64,000 bases of DNA from Paraburkholderia sp. PGU19. Its GTDB lineage: Bacteria; Pseudomonadota; Gammaproteobacteria; Burkholderiales; Burkholderiaceae. The notes below the pieces were generated by a model that was not told the DNA's origin, searched no databases, and saw only the letters and a list, made by a program, of their open reading frames with translations. Of this stretch, positions 63,621-64,000 are shown one piece after another. Location: the NCBI RefSeq assembly GCF_013426915.1, contig NZ_AP023179.1, positions 1,612,001 through 1,676,000 on the forward strand, in the 5' to 3' direction. Within the stretch, counting starts at the first letter, position 1, and every line of letters begins with the position of its first letter. The position numbers and the translations under genes were made by a program.

Positions 63621-64000
63621 ATGACATCCCAGCCAGATATCGACCAGCGGTACGCGGCAGCCGAGCAAGCCTTCTTCGCGGGCGACCACGACGCGGCGCG
63701 CGCGCATCTGGACGCCGTCCTGCAAGCGCGGCCCGAGCACGCCGCTGCGCTCCATCTGCGCGGCCTCGTTGCGCTCGAAGCGAAAGAGCCGGGCGGCGCG
63801 GCGCACTGGATCGAGCAGGCGCTGCGCGTGCGGCCCGATGCCATTTTCTACAACAGCTTGAGCGTCGTGCAGATTCGGTCGGGCGCGCTCGCCGAGGGCG
63901 CGGCGAGCGCGCAACGCGGCCTCGATCTCGCGCGCAGCGAGCCGTCCATGTCGATCGATACATCGATTCTCGCCTTCAATCTGGGCGTCGCGCTGCAACT
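63621..64000 (+). CDS. TPR-repeat protein, N-terminal part
   Basis: Open to the window end from the ATG at 63621, preceded by GAAGGA about ten bases earlier. The 126 visible residues form TPR helices: YAAAEQAFFAGDHDAARAHL, LQARPEHAAALHLRGLVALE, WIEQALRVRPDAIFYNSLSV. No membrane segment or signal peptide so far. Such N-terminal TPR arrays often precede glycosyltransferase or sulfotransferase domains, but the rest lies outside the window. Confidence 0.75.
   Translation, partial: MTSQPDIDQRYAAAEQAFFAGDHDAARAHLDAVLQARPEHAAALHLRGLVALEAKEPGGAAHWIEQALRVRPDAIFYNSLSVVQIRSGALAEGAASAQRGLDLARSEPSMSIDTSILAFNLGVALQ

Overview
The window reads as a chromosome segment from a Burkholderiaceae bacterium, most probably Paraburkholderia or a close relative. 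The support is high GC, OmpC-type porins, a DUF4148-like protein, MhpA-type catabolic genes and the general protein resemblance. No rRNA, tRNA or CRISPR was found.

Layout. The window opens inside guaA (1-791). The last codons of guaA carry a 10-bp sequence, GAGTGGGAGT, that recurs at 780-789, 24187-24196 and 58328-58337. Between the copies lie two complete tandem genomic islands, 23.4 kb and 34.1 kb. Each begins with a related left end of about 575 bp and finishes with a related right end of about 406 bp. Both ends carry the 9-mer TGACGGTAT: five copies in each left end and two in each right end, with direct pairs always 12 bp apart. Neither island encodes a recognisable integrase or transposase that could explain this. 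The probable native guaA terminator lies beyond the second island at 58374-58400.

Island 1 (780-24196). First comes an aromatic-catabolism operon: a frameshifted tetR, an FAH-family hydrolase, a two-domain VOC dioxygenase, an MhpA-like flavin hydroxylase, a porin and an MFS transporter. Twin TetR-type operators sit at its promoter. Next is an uninterrupted respiratory cassette, napEDABC followed by ccmABCDEFGHI, giving periplasmic nitrate reductase together with the cytochrome c maturation system its c-type haems need. Small secreted proteins and a DUF3047 protein fill the right side.

Island 2 (24187-58337). The left half (24.8-40.4 kb) is a patchwork. It holds an unidentified 467-aa protein, decayed TPR, Ohr and AhpD-like genes, a periplasmic creatininase-YncE pair, a cytochrome b561, a PAP2 protein, a two-component system divergent from cytochrome b562/b561 genes, and remnants of an IS1182-type transposase and a CDF transporter. 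The right half (40.2-57.6 kb) is a catabolic block. It has a complete gamma-glutamylation set (puuA, puuB, puuC, puuD), an APC permease and an Lrp-type regulator. Interleaved are a polysaccharide-deacetylase-like hydrolase, a C45 acyltransferase/peptidase, a VOC protein, an SDR, a Rieske oxygenase with its reductase, a porin and an alanine racemase. I infer uptake and breakdown of an amine more complex than putrescine.

Beyond the islands the host chromosome resumes with an IS701-type element (CTAG target duplication), a frameshifted GNAT gene, a DUF4130-UdgX uracil-DNA glycosylase and its radical-SAM partner behind a LexA-like box, and a truncated TPR gene.
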